A stretch of 42,588 nucleotides of DNA from Nocardiopsis alkaliphila YIM 80379. Lineage in GTDB: Bacteria; Actinomycetota; Actinomycetes; Streptosporangiales; Streptosporangiaceae. Where the stretch lies: the NCBI RefSeq assembly GCF_000341005.1, contig NZ_ANBD01000140.1, forward strand, positions 1 through 42,588, given 5' to 3'. The stretch's first letter is position 1. Each line of letters begins with the position of its first letter. The notes under the pieces are model-generated. The model was not told the origin of the DNA, did not search any database, and saw only the letters and a list, made by a program, of their open reading frames with translations. Below, piece by piece: positions 1 through 7,841 of the stretch. The position numbers were made by a program, and so were the translations under genes.

Positions 1-623
1 ACCGCTGTCAGCAGCGTTTGGTCTGCCCACTCGGCGGCTGACATGGCGCGGTCGGCGGCCTGCCAGGCCAGATCCTTCTCCCCGACTCGGCGCAGTAGGG
101 CGGCGGTGGTGTTGTAGACCATGGCTCGGGCCGAGCACACGGCAGGCCGGTCTGATCCGGGGGTGTGCGCGGCGGCTTCGGCCTCGCGGATGAGCCGGGG
201 CAGGCGGCGTCCGACCTCGTCGTAGCGGGCCGCTTGGTAGGCGGCATAGGTCTGGTGGGCCTGGACCGAGAGCGAGGCGGGGTCGATGCGGGGTTCGGTT
301 CCGGTCTCGGCGACGATGGTTTCCAGGGTGGAGTAGCGCATCATGGCCCGCTCGATCGCGCGGGCGGCGTCGTAGCGCATGTCGGTGACCGCCTCGGTTT
401 CGGTTCCGGTCAGCTCGGTCAGGTCCAGGCGCAGGATACGGGCCAGGCGCAGGATACGGGCCAGGCGGGTGAGGATCTCGTGGGAGTCCACCGACAGGAT
501 GCCGCGTTCGACCTGCGAGAGCCAGGACTCGGAGCGTCCCACGAGTCCGGCGAGCACGCTCTGGGAGTAGCCGTGCCGTCGTCGGGCACGTTTGATCGTC
601 TGGCCTCGAGTGGCGGGGTCCAC
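1..623 (-). CDS. XRE-family helix-turn-helix regulator, C-terminus beyond window
   Basis: The reading frame is open from a GTG at 623 to the left edge, so about 207 codons are visible and the gene is incomplete. Residues 5-60 form a Cro/C1-type helix-turn-helix with the typical pattern QTIKRARRRHGYSQSVLAGL followed by GRSESWLSQVERG. The rest (about 75-207) is alpha-helical and alanine/arginine-rich, like the TPR-like sensor half of actinobacterial XRE regulators. The GTG is preceded by GAAAGG with 6 nt spacing. The gene follows the flavoprotein gene with a 14 nt gap and is probably co-transcribed; this pairing is common in actinomycetes. An in-frame 18 bp tandem duplication lies just after the DNA-binding domain. 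Target genes are unknown. Confidence 0.85.
   Translation of the reverse strand, partial: MDPATRGQTIKRARRRHGYSQSVLAGLVGRSESWLSQVERGILSVDSHEILTRLARILRLARILRLDLTELTGTETEAVTDMRYDAARAIERAMMRYSTLETIVAETGTEPRIDPASLSVQAHQTYAAYQAARYDEVGRRLPRLIREAEAAAHTPGSDRPAVCSARAMVYNTTAALLRRVGEKDLAWQAADRAMSAAEWADQTLLTA
425..467 (-). repeat. 18 bp in-frame tandem duplication inside the XRE gene
   Basis: The unit ccaggcgcaggatacggg occurs at 425-442 and 443-460 without change, followed by 7 more bases of the unit. In the protein it duplicates six residues to give LARILRLARILRLD at the last helix of the helix-turn-helix domain. The exact identity of both copies suggests recent slippage. Confidence 0.9.
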
Positions 624-637
624 GCTGTGCCTTTCGG

Positions 638-1144
638 TCAGAGGCTGTTGACGGTGTCGATGACCTGCTGCCAGGAGGGCAGACGGTTCTCATAGGGGGC
701 GTCAGGGTCGTGCAGGACGGTGACCGGTTCCATCGCGCGCAGCGTTTCCAGGGAGTGGGTGAAGGCCGGGTGGGTGGCGAGTTGGGGTTTGCAGTGCGGC
801 ACCACCACGGTGGGTACCCCGTATCCGACCATCTCGCACAGCAGAGCGATCGCGAAGTTGTCCGCCAGCCCCTGGGCGAACTTGTTCGTGGAGTTGAAGG
901 TCAGCGGACAGGCCAACACCGCGTCAGCAGGAGGAAGGGGCTTGCCCTGCCCGGGCATCCGGAACGCCACGCGCACCGGTTCGCCCGTCAGGTCCGCCAA
1001 CTGGTCCTGATCGTGGAAGTCTGTGCCTGTGGGGGTGGACAACACAGTCACGTGCCAGCCGTGGCTGTGCAGGGCCTGAACGAGCTCGACCACCCCTTCC
1101 GGTGCGGGGGCTCCGGACAACACCAGATACAGGGTTCTCGACAT
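638..1144 (-). CDS. Flavoprotein of the HFCD/phosphopantothenoylcysteine decarboxylase fold
   Basis: 168 residues starting MSRTLYLVLSGAPAPEGV, a Rossmann-type first strand with an SGAPAPEGVVELVQAL loop. The region ADAVLACPLTFNSTNKFAQG then LADNFAIALLCE matches the flavoprotein-family segment that binds FMN in PPC decarboxylases (usual form APATANTxxKxAxGxADN). PTVVVPHC follows as the next strand. It is shorter than CoaBC and has no CoaB domain, so it is not the housekeeping coenzyme A enzyme; related stand-alone proteins act on unknown substrates. I chose ATG 1144 over an upstream in-frame start because homologues begin at this strand. No clear ribosome site is visible, so it may be leaderless. 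It sits directly upstream of the XRE gene. Confidence 0.8.
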   Translation of the reverse strand: MSRTLYLVLSGAPAPEGVVELVQALHSHGWHVTVLSTPTGTDFHDQDQLADLTGEPVRVAFRMPGQGKPLPPADAVLACPLTFNSTNKFAQGLADNFAIALLCEMVGYGVPTVVVPHCKPQLATHPAFTHSLETLRAMEPVTVLHDPDAPYENRLPSWQQVIDTVNSL

Positions 1145-1269
1145 GAGCCAGAGTCTAGAGGCGGCCCACGCTGACAAGCCGCCGCTTCTCGATCCTCAGA
1201 CGAGGGGCGGTGGAGAGTGACGGGAGGCGATCCCGGCACACTCCACGGCCTCCATCAGACCCGGCACGA

Positions 1270-1443
1270 AACAACCTGTTCAACATCCTCGACTCTCGGG
1301 GCGCGGTTTCCACCACCGAACGTGCCGACGCGTTCAAGACCATGCGCGGCCTGGCACGCAAAATCGCCTCCCTGTGGATCGACAAGCGCGCCGAGCTCGG
1401 CCACCCCCTTCTCAACGCCTTCCCGCACGCCCCGGACAAGGCC
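1270..1443 (+). pseudogene. Relic of glycyl-tRNA synthetase alpha subunit (GlyQ), C-terminal end
   Basis: A stretch of about 55 codons reads NNLFNILDSRGAVSTTERAD and continues AFKTMRGLARKIASLWIDKR then AELGHPLL. This matches the C-terminal signature of GlyQ-type alpha subunits (FNLLDARGAISVTERxxYIxRIRxLAR ... YxxSRExLGFPL). Nothing upstream in this frame resembles the rest of the enzyme, and there is no start codon or ribosome site tied to it, so I read it as a decayed fragment. Identification is from remembered family motifs. Confidence 0.55.
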
Positions 1444-1638
1444 ACGGCCGCACCGACTGTCGAACCCGCACCGCCGCAGACGACCGGGCACACCCGTCGA
1501 CACCTGTCCACCGAACCGAAGCAACATCGGGTCAGGACGAGGTCGTTGCTTCAACGAGTTACACCACCACCTGCTGCTCCAGGTTCAGCGCAGACCCGCT
1601 CCCGTCGGTTGCGAGGGGCGTTTCCGGTGCGGAACACG

Positions 1639-1672
1639 GGCGGCCGCGCCCCTCCTGCCGGACGCGGCCGCC
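1639..1672 (-). terminator. Strong GC hairpin, probable terminator of the decarboxylase gene
   Basis: A perfect 10 bp stem, GGCGGCCGCG (1639-1648) with CGCGGCCGCC (1663-1672), loop 14 nt. It lies about 30 nt beyond the stop codon of the minus-strand decarboxylase. No U-tract is visible, as is usual for actinobacteria. Confidence 0.65.
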
Positions 1673-1700
1673 GTGTATCGGCCCCTGGTTCACGGTCGGC

Positions 1701-3422
1701 TCAAGCGAAACCGCGATCGTCCATGGCGACAGCATGCAGCACCTGAGTCTCCTCGGCGGGCATGTACTGCTCCGGGATCGGTGTCTCCGTGGTCACCGTG
1801 CGCACCACTTCCTTCGGAAAGGCGTCCTCGCGCAACAGGTCGGTGATCAGCTGGTCGATCAACTCCTTGGTCACGTGCGGCATGGTGAACAGGTGGGCGT
1901 AGGTCTTCACCCGTGATCCTCCGGCCGGAACGGTGACCGTGGCCAGGGAGTACTTCTTGATGATGCTCTCGTTCGGCGCTCGAAAACGGACGCTGAGCGA
2001 GTGCTCGGTCAGCTCGCACTCCACGGAGGCTTCCTGCCGTTCCTTCAGTTTCGGCTCGACGTCCTCCTTCAGGCGCTTCGAGGTGTACGTGGCCATCTCG
2101 TGACAGCTCTTGGCCATCTGGGTCTGTTCGTCGTGGGAGTGCTTGGCGAAGAAGTTCCACAGCACCGCCGCGGAGAAACCGTTGCGCGAACCGGCGAAGG
2201 TGGTGTCGGGAGAACCAACGTACTCCGCCATGGGCGGCGGCTGAAGCTGGAGCTTTCGCCGGGTCATGAACACCCCGCATGGCCAGGGGCAGCCGGGGTA
2301 CTTGTGCCCACTGGCCACGATCGAGCTCACCCCCGGCTTCGGCAGCCGGAAATCGAACTTCGGAACCGTGATGCCCGCCTTCTGAAGGAACGGGATGTAG
2401 TTGGCGCCCAGCGCTCCGTCGACGTGGATCCAGAATCCGTCACGCTTGATCACCTCCTCCTTCCCTCCGCTTTTGACCGTGAACTCGCGCTCGTACAGGT
2501 TCCGCTTGTGGAACACCCCACCCAGCTTCTCGACTGCCGCCTTGACGTCGTCGTAGGCCCCCTTGAACGTGGTGCCCAGGTTGAGCACGATCACCACCGG
2601 GTGACCCTTGCCCGCGAAGTAGTCCACCGCCGCCGTGAGTTTGTCGAGGTCGATACTGCCATCGCCGTGGGAGGGCACCTCGGTCGGCCAGGTCCGAGTG
2701 CCCATGGTCTTCATGGCGTCGGCTTGATAGCCTCGGGTCGGGTCGTTGCCCATCTCTCCGAAGGTCGGGATACCGAGCGTGTGTGCGCTTTTGGCGATCG
2801 AGTAGTGGGAGTCCTGGGAGAAGAAGATCACCGGCTCGGTGGCGTTCTGCTCGTGTTCGGGCGGCTCCGCCTGTGCCATGGCCAGCTGCATGATGTGGCT
2901 GTCGTCCGTCTTCGGTTCCAGTAGCAGGTGTTTGCCGGACACGTAGTCGCGTGCGTTGAGCAGGCCGTAGATGTTGCCCTCCGAGGAGCCCATGCTCAGC
3001 ACGTAGCCCCACGCGCTCTCTGGGTCCTTCTCGTCGTGGGGCTTGAGTCCCCACAGGTCCGCGTAGTAGGCGAGCACCGCGCGTTCCATGTGCTTGGTGT
3101 GTGTGCGCAGGTTGCCGTCCTTGAAGGGATCGCCGATGTTGTTGGTGTGCACGCCGAGCAGCTTCACCAGGTCGGAGCTGACGTCGCTGAGCCTCTGGTT
3201 GACCTGGTAGCCAAGGAAGTGCTGCTGTTGGTAGTCCAGGTAGGCCTGGAACTCGTCCAAGACCCGGGTACGCTGATCGCCGAGCCCGCCGGGTTCGAGC
3301 TTGAACCTCGCCTCGTCCAGCTCAGGTGGTGCTTGGGCCGTGCGATCCTCGGCGGTGGTGGGCGGGGTGGAAGTCGAGGGCGTCATCTGCCGGGTGAGGG
3401 ACGTGTCCGTGGCGTCGTCCAT
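1701..3422 (-). CDS. Group II PLP-dependent amino-acid decarboxylase (histidine/aromatic/glutamate decarboxylase type)
   Basis: 573 residues. The PLP fold is clear: SMGSSEGNIYGL around 145-155, the ring-stacking histidine in FFSQDSHYSIAKSA, Asp335 in HVDGALGANY that pairs with the pyridine nitrogen, and the Schiff-base lysine Lys374 in SGHKYPGCPWPC. The last pattern is closest to bacterial histidine decarboxylases (SGHKFxGxPxPC), but the protein is about 190 residues longer than the roughly 380-residue bacterial enzyme and has a low-complexity N-terminus (1-40). The substrate could be histidine, an aromatic amino acid or a longer amino acid. Start ATG 3422 follows GGAGAAG closely. It is monocistronic, with a hairpin beyond its stop and an AT-rich upstream region. 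Confidence 0.85.
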   Translation of the reverse strand: MDDATDTSLTRQMTPSTSTPPTTAEDRTAQAPPELDEARFKLEPGGLGDQRTRVLDEFQAYLDYQQQHFLGYQVNQRLSDVSSDLVKLLGVHTNNIGDPFKDGNLRTHTKHMERAVLAYYADLWGLKPHDEKDPESAWGYVLSMGSSEGNIYGLLNARDYVSGKHLLLEPKTDDSHIMQLAMAQAEPPEHEQNATEPVIFFSQDSHYSIAKSAHTLGIPTFGEMGNDPTRGYQADAMKTMGTRTWPTEVPSHGDGSIDLDKLTAAVDYFAGKGHPVVIVLNLGTTFKGAYDDVKAAVEKLGGVFHKRNLYEREFTVKSGGKEEVIKRDGFWIHVDGALGANYIPFLQKAGITVPKFDFRLPKPGVSSIVASGHKYPGCPWPCGVFMTRRKLQLQPPPMAEYVGSPDTTFAGSRNGFSAAVLWNFFAKHSHDEQTQMAKSCHEMATYTSKRLKEDVEPKLKERQEASVECELTEHSLSVRFRAPNESIIKKYSLATVTVPAGGSRVKTYAHLFTMPHVTKELIDQLITDLLREDAFPKEVVRTVTTETPIPEQYMPAEETQVLHAVAMDDRGFA

Positions 3423-3516
3423 GTCTTCTCCATGACGGTGGGTACCAGAGGCGTGGTCGGCGGAGGCATCCGCCGACCATGTTCATTGCCCCGATGGAGC
3501 ACGGCCTCACCCACAC

Positions 3517-3560
3517 CGGTAGTTACTATGTGTAATTTATTGACAACCTCATGCCATTAT
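3517..3560 (-). promoter_or_regulatory. AT-rich probable promoter region of the decarboxylase gene
   Basis: In otherwise GC-rich DNA, 3521-3546 is AT-rich and carries TTGTCA (3546-3541 on the minus strand), a good -35 hexamer, followed by ATAAATTACACATAGTAACT. No -10 with canonical spacing stands out. The leader to the ATG would be about 100 nt. Confidence 0.35.
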
Positions 3561-3885
3561 TTGTGTGCGGACACTGTGGCCCTCTCACCCGGTGAGCGTC
3601 CCGGCTCCGTGCTGTCTCAGCCCTCAGCAAGATCGAGGGCGTGCTCTTCGGCACCCCGGCGCACACCTGACTGTTCGAACGGATGGTGCGCCGGGTGCTC
3701 ACCGGTCTCATCGACACCCCCGACCCACCCACGGTCACGCTCGGCTCGTCGGGCGTCTGCCTCCGGCGGCACCCCTCCTTGAGGCGGGCGCGGCGTGCCC
3801 GGCGACCCCCTCCGTCGCCCGTGGAGATGATGAGGCCTCGTTCTGAGTGTGGGTATCGCGGTGGCTCCCGCTTGGGGCGGACCAT
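3561..3885. other. Non-coding or decayed gap, nothing recognised
   Basis: About 325 bases between two minus-strand genes. On the plus strand short stretches look protein-like (for example LSKIEGVLFGTPAHT followed by a stop, then LFERMVRRVLTGLID), which may be remnants, but I cannot assign them to a family. Confidence 0.3.
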
Positions 3886-4785
3886 TCATCCGGTGACACA
3901 TCTGGCGTCGTCACCACAGGTGGTCGACGCGCCCGTGTCCGAACCGGCGCCCTGGCGGCGCTCCAGCAGGACGATGTCGCGCCAACGTCCGTGGTGCTGG
4001 GCGATGCGCTCACGTACGCCCACGGTGCGAAAACCCGCCTGGTGGTGCAAGGACAGACTGGCGCGGTTCTCCGGGAAGATCGAGGTCTGGAGCGTCCATA
4101 GCCCGCCGGCGTCGGCTTCGGTGACCTGTCGGTAGAGCAGGGCCTTGCCCACACCTCGTCCTCGCGCTCCCTCGGCGACGTACACCGACGTCTCGGCCAC
4201 ACCGGCGTAGACCTTGCGGGTGGAGACCGTCGAAGCCGCGGCCCAACCGACCACCTCTCCGTCGGCCTCGGCGACCCAGCGGTGTCCACTGATCCACTTG
4301 TTCTTCAAAGCCTCGGTGTCGGGAGTCTCGGTCTCGAAGGTGGCCTGGCCGGTGGCGATGCCCTGGGCATAGATCTCTCGGACCACCTCCAGGTCCGTGT
4401 CGGTCATGGCACGGGTGGTGACGTCCGCGGGCAGGTCGGTGGGGCAGCACGGTCGCGTGTTGAGTACTCCCATCACCACGTCCGCGGCGTGGGGCAGGCC
4501 GCTGCAGCATTCGGGGTTGACGGCGACCCGGGTGGAGGTGCCCACCTTGGTGAGGGTCACGAATCCCACGTCGGCGAGTTTGCGCAGGTGGTGGGAGACG
4601 GTGGGTTGGCGAACGCCCACCATCTCCGCCAATTCCCCCACGCTGACCGAGCCGGGGGTGGTGGCGATGGCGTGGAGTAGACGCACTCGCATCGGTTCGG
4701 CCAGGCAAGCGAACCAGGCGGCGTAGGTCTCGGCGTCGGCCGAAGGAAGTGAGCGTTCGGTGTGTTCGAGCGGCACAAAGGTCAT
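3886..4785 (-). CDS. ArsR regulator fused to an ArsN1-like GNAT acetyltransferase
   Basis: 299 residues, two domains. Residues 20-110 are an ArsR/SmtB winged helix (RVRLLHAI, VGVRQPTVSHHLRKLADVGF). It has two cysteine pairs, Cys93-Cys94 in NPECCSG and Cys113-Cys114 in RPCCP, plausible As(III) ligands. Residues 122-285 are a GNAT domain with the acetyl-CoA loop GARGRGVGKALLYR and phosphinothricin-acetyltransferase-like features (GxATFETxTP near its start). ArsN1 enzymes of this family acetylate arsinothricin, the organoarsenical antibiotic. The fusion would let the arsenic sensor carry its own detoxifying enzyme. ATG 4785 has GAGG 4 nt upstream. It diverges from the ArsO-like gene across a 94 bp intergenic region with operator-like dyads. 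Confidence 0.85.
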   Translation of the reverse strand: MTFVPLEHTERSLPSADAETYAAWFACLAEPMRVRLLHAIATTPGSVSVGELAEMVGVRQPTVSHHLRKLADVGFVTLTKVGTSTRVAVNPECCSGLPHAADVVMGVLNTRPCCPTDLPADVTTRAMTDTDLEVVREIYAQGIATGQATFETETPDTEALKNKWISGHRWVAEADGEVVGWAAASTVSTRKVYAGVAETSVYVAEGARGRGVGKALLYRQVTEADAGGLWTLQTSIFPENRASLSLHHQAGFRTVGVRERIAQHHGRWRDIVLLERRQGAGSDTGASTTCGDDARCVTG

Positions 4786-4841
4786 GTCCTCATTATCGAC
4801 GACGGTCTATGGTTGCGTCCATCGACGAGCATCGATAGAGT

Positions 4842-4873
4842 CCTCTTTCATAGATGATGATCAATGAAAGAGG
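4842..4873. promoter_or_regulatory. ArsR-type operator overlapping the ribosome site of the ArsO-like gene
   Basis: Arms CCTCTTTCATAGAT (4842-4855) and ATCAATGAAAGAGG (4860-4873) are inverted repeats matching at 13 of 14 positions around GATG. The layout (TTCAT...ATGAA core with AT-rich flanks) is like ArsR/SmtB-family operators. The right arm contains the Shine-Dalgarno sequence of the gene starting at 4880, so the dyad could also act as an mRNA hairpin. A weaker dyad, TCTATGG-N6-CCATCGA, lies nearer the ArsR fusion gene. Confidence 0.65.
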
Positions 4874-4879
4874 TGAGTC

Positions 4880-6370
4880 ATGGTCGACGAGCGTCCCGTG
4901 ATGGTGATCGGAGCCGGGCCCGTAGGGTTGGCGGCGGCAGCGGAATTGCTGGCACGCGACCTTCCGGTCCTGGTCTTGGAGAAGGGCGACCGAGCCGGGG
5001 CGGCGGTGTCCGAGTGGGGGCACGTGCGGCTGTTCTCGATGTGGCGCGACCTGATCGACCCGGCGGCGGAGAAGCTGCTCGTCACCACCGGCTGGCAGCG
5101 CCCGAACGACGACGACTACCCGACCGGCCGCGAGTGGATCGACTCCTACCTGGCCCCATTGGCCCACGCCCTCGGCGATCGGGTCCGCTTCGGCACCGAA
5201 GTGACCGGGGTGAGCCGTCTGGGCCGGGACCGGGTCGTGGACACCGGACGCGCCGAGCAACCCTTCACCGTGCGTGTGCGTACCCGTGACGGCCAGGAAC
5301 GGCTGTTGGCCCGCGCGGTCGTGGACGCCTCCGGCACCTGGGGCTCACCCAATCCGGTGGGCGGTGACGGCCTGCCCACGCTGGGTGAAACCACTGCGGC
5401 CGAGCGGATCTCCTACCGGATCCCCGACCTGAGCGAAGAGGAAACCCGGGTCCGTCATATCGGCCGAACCACCGCCGTGGTCGGACGCGGTCACTCTGCG
5501 CTGACCACGCTGGTGGCCCTGGCCGAGCCGGCCCCACAGAGCCCGGGGACGAAAGTGGTGTGGGTACTGCGTCGCGGCGAGGTCGGGGACGCCTTCGGTG
5601 GGGGCGCGGCCGACCAGCTCGCCGAACGAGGAGCCCTCGGCCGGCGAGCCCGTGCGGCCGTCGAGGCGGGCCACGTCGAGGTGGTGACCGGCTTCCGTAC
5701 CGCCCAGATACGGTCGGTGGACGGCCGCCTGCTCCTGGTGGACGATGCCGGCCGGGAACTGGAGCCTGTGGACGAGGTCGTGGCTCTGACCGGATTCCGG
5801 CCCGACCTGTCCTTCTTGTCCGAGGTGCGTCTGGACTTGGACCCCACGCTCCAGGCACCGGTGGAGCTGGCCCCGCTCATCGACCCCAACCAGCACTCGT
5901 GTGGCACCGTCTACCCGCACGGCGCTACCGAGCTCTCGCACCCCGAGGAAGGGTTCTTCCTGGCGGGAATGAAGTCCTACGGGCGCGCGCCGACGTTCCT
6001 GGCACTGACCGGATATGAGCAGGTGCGCAGTATCGCCGCGTATTTGGCCGGAGACGAGGAGGGTGCGGCCCGTGTGGAGTTGGTGCTGCCCGAGAGCGGA
6101 GTGTGCGGCGGCGCGGGGGCCTTCGACGACCCCACCCAGGTCAAGGCCGACACCGCCGGTTGCTGCGGCCCCGCCCCCAAAGCCCTAGAGGAGCCCGCCG
6201 CGGAACAGGGCGGTCGCTACGGTGGCCCGGCCGAATCCGAACCACCACTCCTCCCCCTCGGTGACGTCTCCACGGAATCCACTGAAGAGGCGATCCCGGC
6301 CACTGAAAGCGATTGCTGCTCCGGCCCTGCTCAACAGGTCGAGTCGGGTGGGCCAGGCCGGGTTTCGTGA
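4880..6370 (+). CDS. ArsO-like FAD/NAD(P)-dependent oxidoreductase with Cys-rich C-terminal tail
   Basis: 496 residues. The N-terminus holds the FAD Rossmann motif VIGAGPVGLAAAAEL (9-23), a second dinucleotide motif TTAVVGRGHSALTTL lies near 197, and VVALTGFRPD precedes the C-terminal FAD segment; together they fit the flavin monooxygenase/thioredoxin-reductase-like superfamily. Proteins of this type occur in ars operons under the name ArsO. Beyond about residue 400 there is an unusual tail with cysteine clusters (SGVCGG, AGCCGP, SDCCSGP) separated by acidic and glycine/proline-rich sequence, suggesting metalloid binding. Start ATG 4880 has AGAGGTG upstream. Substrate (arsenite, organoarsenical or a thiol adduct) is not determined by the sequence. 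Confidence 0.75.
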   Translation: MVDERPVMVIGAGPVGLAAAAELLARDLPVLVLEKGDRAGAAVSEWGHVRLFSMWRDLIDPAAEKLLVTTGWQRPNDDDYPTGREWIDSYLAPLAHALGDRVRFGTEVTGVSRLGRDRVVDTGRAEQPFTVRVRTRDGQERLLARAVVDASGTWGSPNPVGGDGLPTLGETTAAERISYRIPDLSEEETRVRHIGRTTAVVGRGHSALTTLVALAEPAPQSPGTKVVWVLRRGEVGDAFGGGAADQLAERGALGRRARAAVEAGHVEVVTGFRTAQIRSVDGRLLLVDDAGRELEPVDEVVALTGFRPDLSFLSEVRLDLDPTLQAPVELAPLIDPNQHSCGTVYPHGATELSHPEEGFFLAGMKSYGRAPTFLALTGYEQVRSIAAYLAGDEEGAARVELVLPESGVCGGAGAFDDPTQVKADTAGCCGPAPKALEEPAAEQGGRYGGPAESEPPLLPLGDVSTESTEEAIPATESDCCSGPAQQVESGGPGRVS

Positions 6371-6761
6371 CACCTGCGTTCGGACGGGTCCCTGGCGCGT
6401 CCACCTCCACGATGGTCGGGGCGCGCCCGGGCCTTGGAGAACACTCCAGGCCATCGCGGTAGTGACGGACATGGCACGAGGCACCCTCCCCCTACACCAC
6501 CGCCGTCTCCGACCGCTGGGACATCACGCACTACGCCACCTTCAACGTCGTCATGCACACCCCGCTCATGCAGGTCATCACGGTCGCTGCTTGGGCGGGC
6601 GCGGCACCGGCCGGACGTTGGACGGGTACCGGCGGTGTTCGTAGCGCTGGAGGTACTGGCGATTCTCGGTGCGAGTGGCCAGGGAGTTCGGACCTTTGAG
6701 GAGCGCGGCCAGAGGGGAGGGGCGGCTGCGCGATGGCGGGCTCTCCTCCTGAAGCGGTCCC
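6371..6761. other. Gap between arsenic genes, no confident gene
   Basis: About 390 bases between the convergent ArsO-like and acr3 genes. A short plus-strand stretch around 6505-6590 reads VSDRWDITHYATFNVVMHTP and looks like a protein remnant, but I do not recognise the family and there is no start with a ribosome site. Confidence 0.3.
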
Positions 6762-7841
6762 CTACCGGCGCTCGGCAAGGAAGCGTTTACGCCAGGCCAG
6801 GGAGACGTACACCAACGCGACCAGGATCGGGACCTCGATGAGTGGCCCCACCACCCCGGCCAGGGCCTGGCCGGAAGTGATCCCGAAGGTGGCGATGGCC
6901 ACGGCGATGGCCAGCTCGAAGTTGTTGCCCGCCGCGGTGAAGGCCAACGTGGTGGTGCGGTCGTAGTCCATCCCGATCGCCTTGGCGAAGGCGAACGTGC
7001 CGAACCACATGAGGACGAAATAGGCCAAAAGCGGAACAGCGATACGCGCCACGTCCAGCGGTTGACTGGTGATCCGCTCTCCTTGGAGGGCGAAGAGCAG
7101 CACGATGGTGAACAGCAGCCCGTACAGCGCCCACGGGCCGATCCGGGGCAGGAAGGCCGACTCGTAACGTTGGCGGCCCATCCTTTTCTCACCGAACGTG
7201 CGGGTGAGGAACCCGGCGGCCAGCGGGATACCGAGGAAGATCACCACGTTCAGGGCGATCAGCCAGGGGGACACGTCCAGTCCGCCGGTGTCCAGGCCCA
7301 GCCGGCCGGGCAGCAGGTCCAGGTAGAACCAGCCCAGCACCCCGAAGAGCAGGACCTGGAAGAGGGAGTTGAGCGCCACCAGCACGGCGGCGGCCTCACG
7401 GTGCCCGCCGGCCAGGTCGTTCCAGATGATGATCATGGCGATACAGCGGGCCAGACCGACGATGATCAATCCGGTGCGGTACTCGGGCAGGTCGGCCAGG
7501 AAGATCCAGGCCAGTGCGAACATCACGGCCGGTCCGACGAGCCAGTTGATCACCAGGGAGGAGATCAGCAGGCGCCGGTCACCGGTGACGGTGTCCAAGT
7601 GGTCGTAGCGAACCTTGGCCAGCACCGGGTACATCATGACCAGCAGGCCCAGGGCGATGGGCAGGGAGATCCCGCCGATCTCCAGGGCGGCCAGGAGTTC
7701 GTTCAGACCGGGGACCAGTCGTCCCAGGCCCAGGCCGACGGCCATGGCGAGCAGGATCCACACCGCCAGGAACCGGTCCAGGATGGACATCCGTGTCGCG
7801 ACGGAAGGCCCGAGGAGCGTTGTGTCCTGAAGGCCGCTCAT
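6762..7841 (-). CDS. acr3: Arsenite efflux transporter of the ACR3 family
   Basis: 359 residues, about ten membrane segments, no large soluble domain. The family signature GLARCIAMIIIWNDLAGG holds the conserved cysteine needed for As(III) transport, and FTAAGNNFELAIAVAIATFG is the conserved ACR3 helix near the C-terminus. Length is normal for the family. Start is ATG 7841, sharing one base with the TGA of the arsR gene (TGATG), so the two are translationally coupled; longer upstream in-frame starts would run through arsR and are rejected. Expected to export arsenite produced by the arsenate reductase encoded at 8498. Confidence 0.93.
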   Translation of the reverse strand: MSGLQDTTLLGPSVATRMSILDRFLAVWILLAMAVGLGLGRLVPGLNELLAALEIGGISLPIALGLLVMMYPVLAKVRYDHLDTVTGDRRLLISSLVINWLVGPAVMFALAWIFLADLPEYRTGLIIVGLARCIAMIIIWNDLAGGHREAAAVLVALNSLFQVLLFGVLGWFYLDLLPGRLGLDTGGLDVSPWLIALNVVIFLGIPLAAGFLTRTFGEKRMGRQRYESAFLPRIGPWALYGLLFTIVLLFALQGERITSQPLDVARIAVPLLAYFVLMWFGTFAFAKAIGMDYDRTTTLAFTAAGNNFELAIAVAIATFGITSGQALAGVVGPLIEVPILVALVYVSLAWRKRFLAERR

